Assembly (NCBI GenBank): GCA_003243425.1 | Contig: QFQP01000034.1 | Span: 1-64,000, forward strand | DNA: 64,000 nt | Reading direction: 5' to 3' | Source: Archangium gephyra | Lineage (GTDB): Bacteria; Myxococcota; Myxococcia; Myxococcales; Myxococcaceae | Shown here: in pieces, positions 62,331 to 64,000 of the stretch | Layout: the number at the start of each line of letters is the position of its first letter | How positions within the stretch are numbered: position 1 is the first letter of the stretch | Notes under the pieces: model-generated | Databases searched by the model: none | What the model was told of the DNA's origin: nothing | What the model saw: only the letters and a program-made list of their open reading frames with translations | Translations under genes and position numbers: made by a program

Positions 62331-63035
62331 ATGGCCAGCAACCGCTTCACGCGTGCAGTTCACCTGAAGATGCTCCCGCGCGAGATGGCGCGACTTCTCG
62401 AAGCGTCAATCGTCTGCGTCTCGGACGACCTCGACCGCTACGTGCTTCATCACGTGTACTTCGAAGCCGACGGCGGCAAGTCCCGCCTCATCAGCACCGA
62501 CGGCCACATGCTGAGCGTCATCACCGGTCCCGAATCGGAGCTGGAGATCGTCGAGCCGCTCTGCCTGCACAGCGAAATCGTGAAGAAGCTCGTCGCGGGG
62601 TTGAAGCGCTTCCCACGAGGGGTCAAGGAGCTCGCGGAGCTCAGCATCGACGTTGCCGACAAGACGGTGCGTTGTCGCGTCGTCGTGCGCGACTCGTTGC
62701 ACTCGATGGAGTGGACCGCTGAGCGCATGCCCGGAGACGGCGAGTTTCCCGAATGGCGCCGTCTCCTGCCCTACTTCATGGAACGCGCCACGCTGAATGA
62801 GAGCGTCGTGAATCCGGTGCTGCTCGCGCGAATGGCGCGCATCGCGCGTTCGCTCGGCACTTCCCAGGTGCGGCTCACGCCGGCAGCTGCCGCCGACAAG
62901 GCGCTGCGCTGGTGCGGCGACGCGAAGGCCATCGGGGTCGAAGGTCAGTGGAAGTGGTTCGTCGGCGTGATGCCGATGAGCGAAGGCACTGAACACACGC
63001 CGACGATCCACGTGGTGCTCCCGGAGGTGGCGTGA
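62331..63035 (+). CDS. DnaN-like sliding clamp homologue
   Basis: 234 residues from ATG 62331, with CCGGAGG well placed upstream. VYFEADGGKSRLISTDGHMLSVI is the DnaN strand-loop pattern, and it has the layout of two clamp domains rather than the bacterial three (366 residues). A phage clamp could recruit host or phage polymerase. Family assignment rests on these motifs. Confidence 0.6.
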   Translation: MASNRFTRAVHLKMLPREMARLLEASIVCVSDDLDRYVLHHVYFEADGGKSRLISTDGHMLSVITGPESELEIVEPLCLHSEIVKKLVAGLKRFPRGVKELAELSIDVADKTVRCRVVVRDSLHSMEWTAERMPGDGEFPEWRRLLPYFMERATLNESVVNPVLLARMARIARSLGTSQVRLTPAAAADKALRWCGDAKAIGVEGQWKWFVGVMPMSEGTEHTPTIHVVLPEVA

Positions 63036-63778
63036 TGGCCGGACTCGGAACACTCACCATCGCTGCCGATCCGGAGTTGGTTGAACTGCTCAAGAGATTC
63101 TATCGCGACGCTGAGACCATCAAGGAATCGCTCGGACAGCCTTCGTCAAGCGCCAACCGTTTCAAGCCCGACATGAAGACGCTGCGCGATGCCTTCGCGA
63201 AGATGCACGACCGCGCGATGGGCGACGACAGCATCGTCTACATGAGCATCCCGCCCCGACCCGAAGTCGACGCGGACCTGTTGCTTCACGCCGCGCTCGA
63301 CGAGCTCGACGCCGCGCGAAAGCGCCTCGCGGTGCTCGAAGGCATCACTCCCGAGCTGGCGTCAGCGACTTCGGAGGGCGAATTGCCGCGGTATTCCGTC
63401 CGCTGGAACGGCCCCCAGCTGCCGCTCGCAGTCCCCATGCCCGACGGCTACTGGACACCGTGGCATCTCGCCGATGAGGCCCGGGTCTCGAGCCTGAAGG
63501 AATTCGGCCGGTACCTCGCCGCGCTGGTCCGTGACAACGCATCGCCTCGCACGACCGATGACGAGCTCGACGCGATGGTCGACGAAGCGTTGACCGCCCA
63601 CGGAGAAGCGAAGTGGCTCGAGGGAACCGCGCGGCGCTGCCAGTCGTGCAGCCGATGCTGGGACGTTCCGTGCGGTGGGTGCCAGGCCGGCGGCATCTGC
63701 GACGCGCACTGCCACTGCGATGAGTCGTCCGCAGGCCGCCCCAGTGACGAAGACGAAGACGAAGAGGTGAGCGAGTGA
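63032..63778 (+). CDS. Phage hypothetical protein with Cys-rich C-terminus
   Basis: About 248 residues (GTG 63032 or ATG 63035), overlapping the previous stop. Helical start (LVELLKRFYRDAETIKESL). C-terminus holds many Cys: CQSCSRCWDVPCGGC, CDAHCHCDE, a possible zinc cluster. An acidic tail ends it. Confidence 0.55.
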   Translation: MMAGLGTLTIAADPELVELLKRFYRDAETIKESLGQPSSSANRFKPDMKTLRDAFAKMHDRAMGDDSIVYMSIPPRPEVDADLLLHAALDELDAARKRLAVLEGITPELASATSEGELPRYSVRWNGPQLPLAVPMPDGYWTPWHLADEARVSSLKEFGRYLAALVRDNASPRTTDDELDAMVDEALTAHGEAKWLEGTARRCQSCSRCWDVPCGGCQAGGICDAHCHCDESSAGRPSDEDEDEEVSE

Positions 63779-64000
63779 GCGCGTTCAAGAAGCGCCTCGA
63801 TGCCGTCGGGAAGAAGCTCGACGTTTCGGCCGTCGACCCGCGGAAGCTGAAGCCCCCGTTCAAGACGGAGATCTGCCTGCAGCGCGTGCTGGTGGTCGAC
63901 GACGGTGACGGGCTCGGCGGCGTCATCAACGGCGTGGTGCACTGCGAGCTCGCGCCGGCAGTCGTGGGTGGCTTCGAGGCGCTCCGGATCATGCTGGCCG
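63775..64000 (+). CDS. Phage protein cut by the window edge
   Basis: GTG 63775 overlaps the previous stop (GTGA). Open to the end of the window: FKKRLDAVGKKLDVSAVDPRKLK... VVDDGDGLGGVINGVVH. At least 75 residues. Unrecognised. Confidence 0.5.
   Translation, partial: MSAFKKRLDAVGKKLDVSAVDPRKLKPPFKTEICLQRVLVVDDGDGLGGVINGVVHCELAPAVVGGFEALRIMLA

Larger units (their letters stand above)
27865..64000. mobile_element. HK97-type siphovirus prophage, left part
   Basis: Begins at the tRNA-Val attachment fragment and runs past the right edge. Contains in order replication/recombination genes, HK97 packaging and head genes, a long-tail module with a 903-residue tape measure, lysis genes, a restriction-modification cargo island and early/switch genes. 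No integrase is in the window; it should be near the right end. The phage is a siphovirus (tail tube, tape measure, no sheath). All head and tail frames are intact, so it may be inducible. Confidence 0.9.

Noticed and set aside
28011..64000. CRISPR arrays or insertion sequences
   Set aside because: No regularly spaced direct repeats and no transposase-like frame were seen anywhere in the window.

Overview
The window joins two different kinds of DNA. Positions 1 to about 27,860 are ordinary high-GC chromosome of a Gram-negative bacterium that looks like Myxococcota (myxobacterium-like): many lipoproteins with clear lipoboxes, an MglA-like GTPase, a DUF4388 protein, a CHASE2 adenylate cyclase, a ~816-residue Lon and a secreted TldD-like protein. 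This assignment is inference from gene content; no rRNA is present. From about 27,865 to the right edge the window is the left ~36 kb of an HK97-type siphovirus prophage whose right end lies outside.

Chromosomal part: a CHASE2 cyclase (cut by the left edge) diverges from purM-purN, an FAD oxidoreductase and an MglA-like GTPase. Then come a DUF4388 protein, a phosphoglycerate-mutase-fold enzyme with a zinc-peptidase lipoprotein, a TldD plus SUMF1-like pair, a redoxin, a DUF6051 hydrolase divergent from a TetR regulator with a clear shared operator, envelope lipoproteins, a HAD phosphatase, a VWA lipoprotein, lon, a UDP-xylose-synthase-like enzyme, an RHH regulator divergent from an EF-hand-like lipoprotein, a SPOR protein, a lipoprotein with CxxCH, mnmA, a CCA-adding-type enzyme, tRNA-Arg(CCT) and a DUF4124 protein.

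Prophage part: the left junction is the 3' half of a tRNA-Val(CAC) gene (27,865-27,906), so the phage integrated by recombination inside that tRNA; the intact tRNA copy and the integrase are expected beyond position 64,000. In order: replication/recombination genes (HTH protein, DUF1643, RusA, MT-A70 methylase, HNH), P27-type terminase small and large subunits, portal, ClpP-like prohead protease, major capsid, head-tail completion, tail tube, tail chaperones joined by a -1 frameshift site, tape measure, tail tip, holin/endolysin/spanin-like lysis genes, then a lower-GC cargo island with a BfiI-like PLD nuclease and two DNA methyltransferases (a probable complete restriction-modification system), a decayed duplicate of the end of a HerA-like ATPase gene, the HerA-like gene itself, small early genes, and a symmetric divergent promoter/operator region (61,849-61,903) that looks like the genetic switch, followed by a small DNA-binding-type protein and a sliding-clamp-like protein.

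The points most worth a second look are the switch palindrome, the BfiI-like cassette next to the HerA remnant, the GGGAAAC frameshift site, a paired inverted repeat placed the same distance before two GTG starts that lack a Shine-Dalgarno sequence, and the tRNA-Val attachment site.
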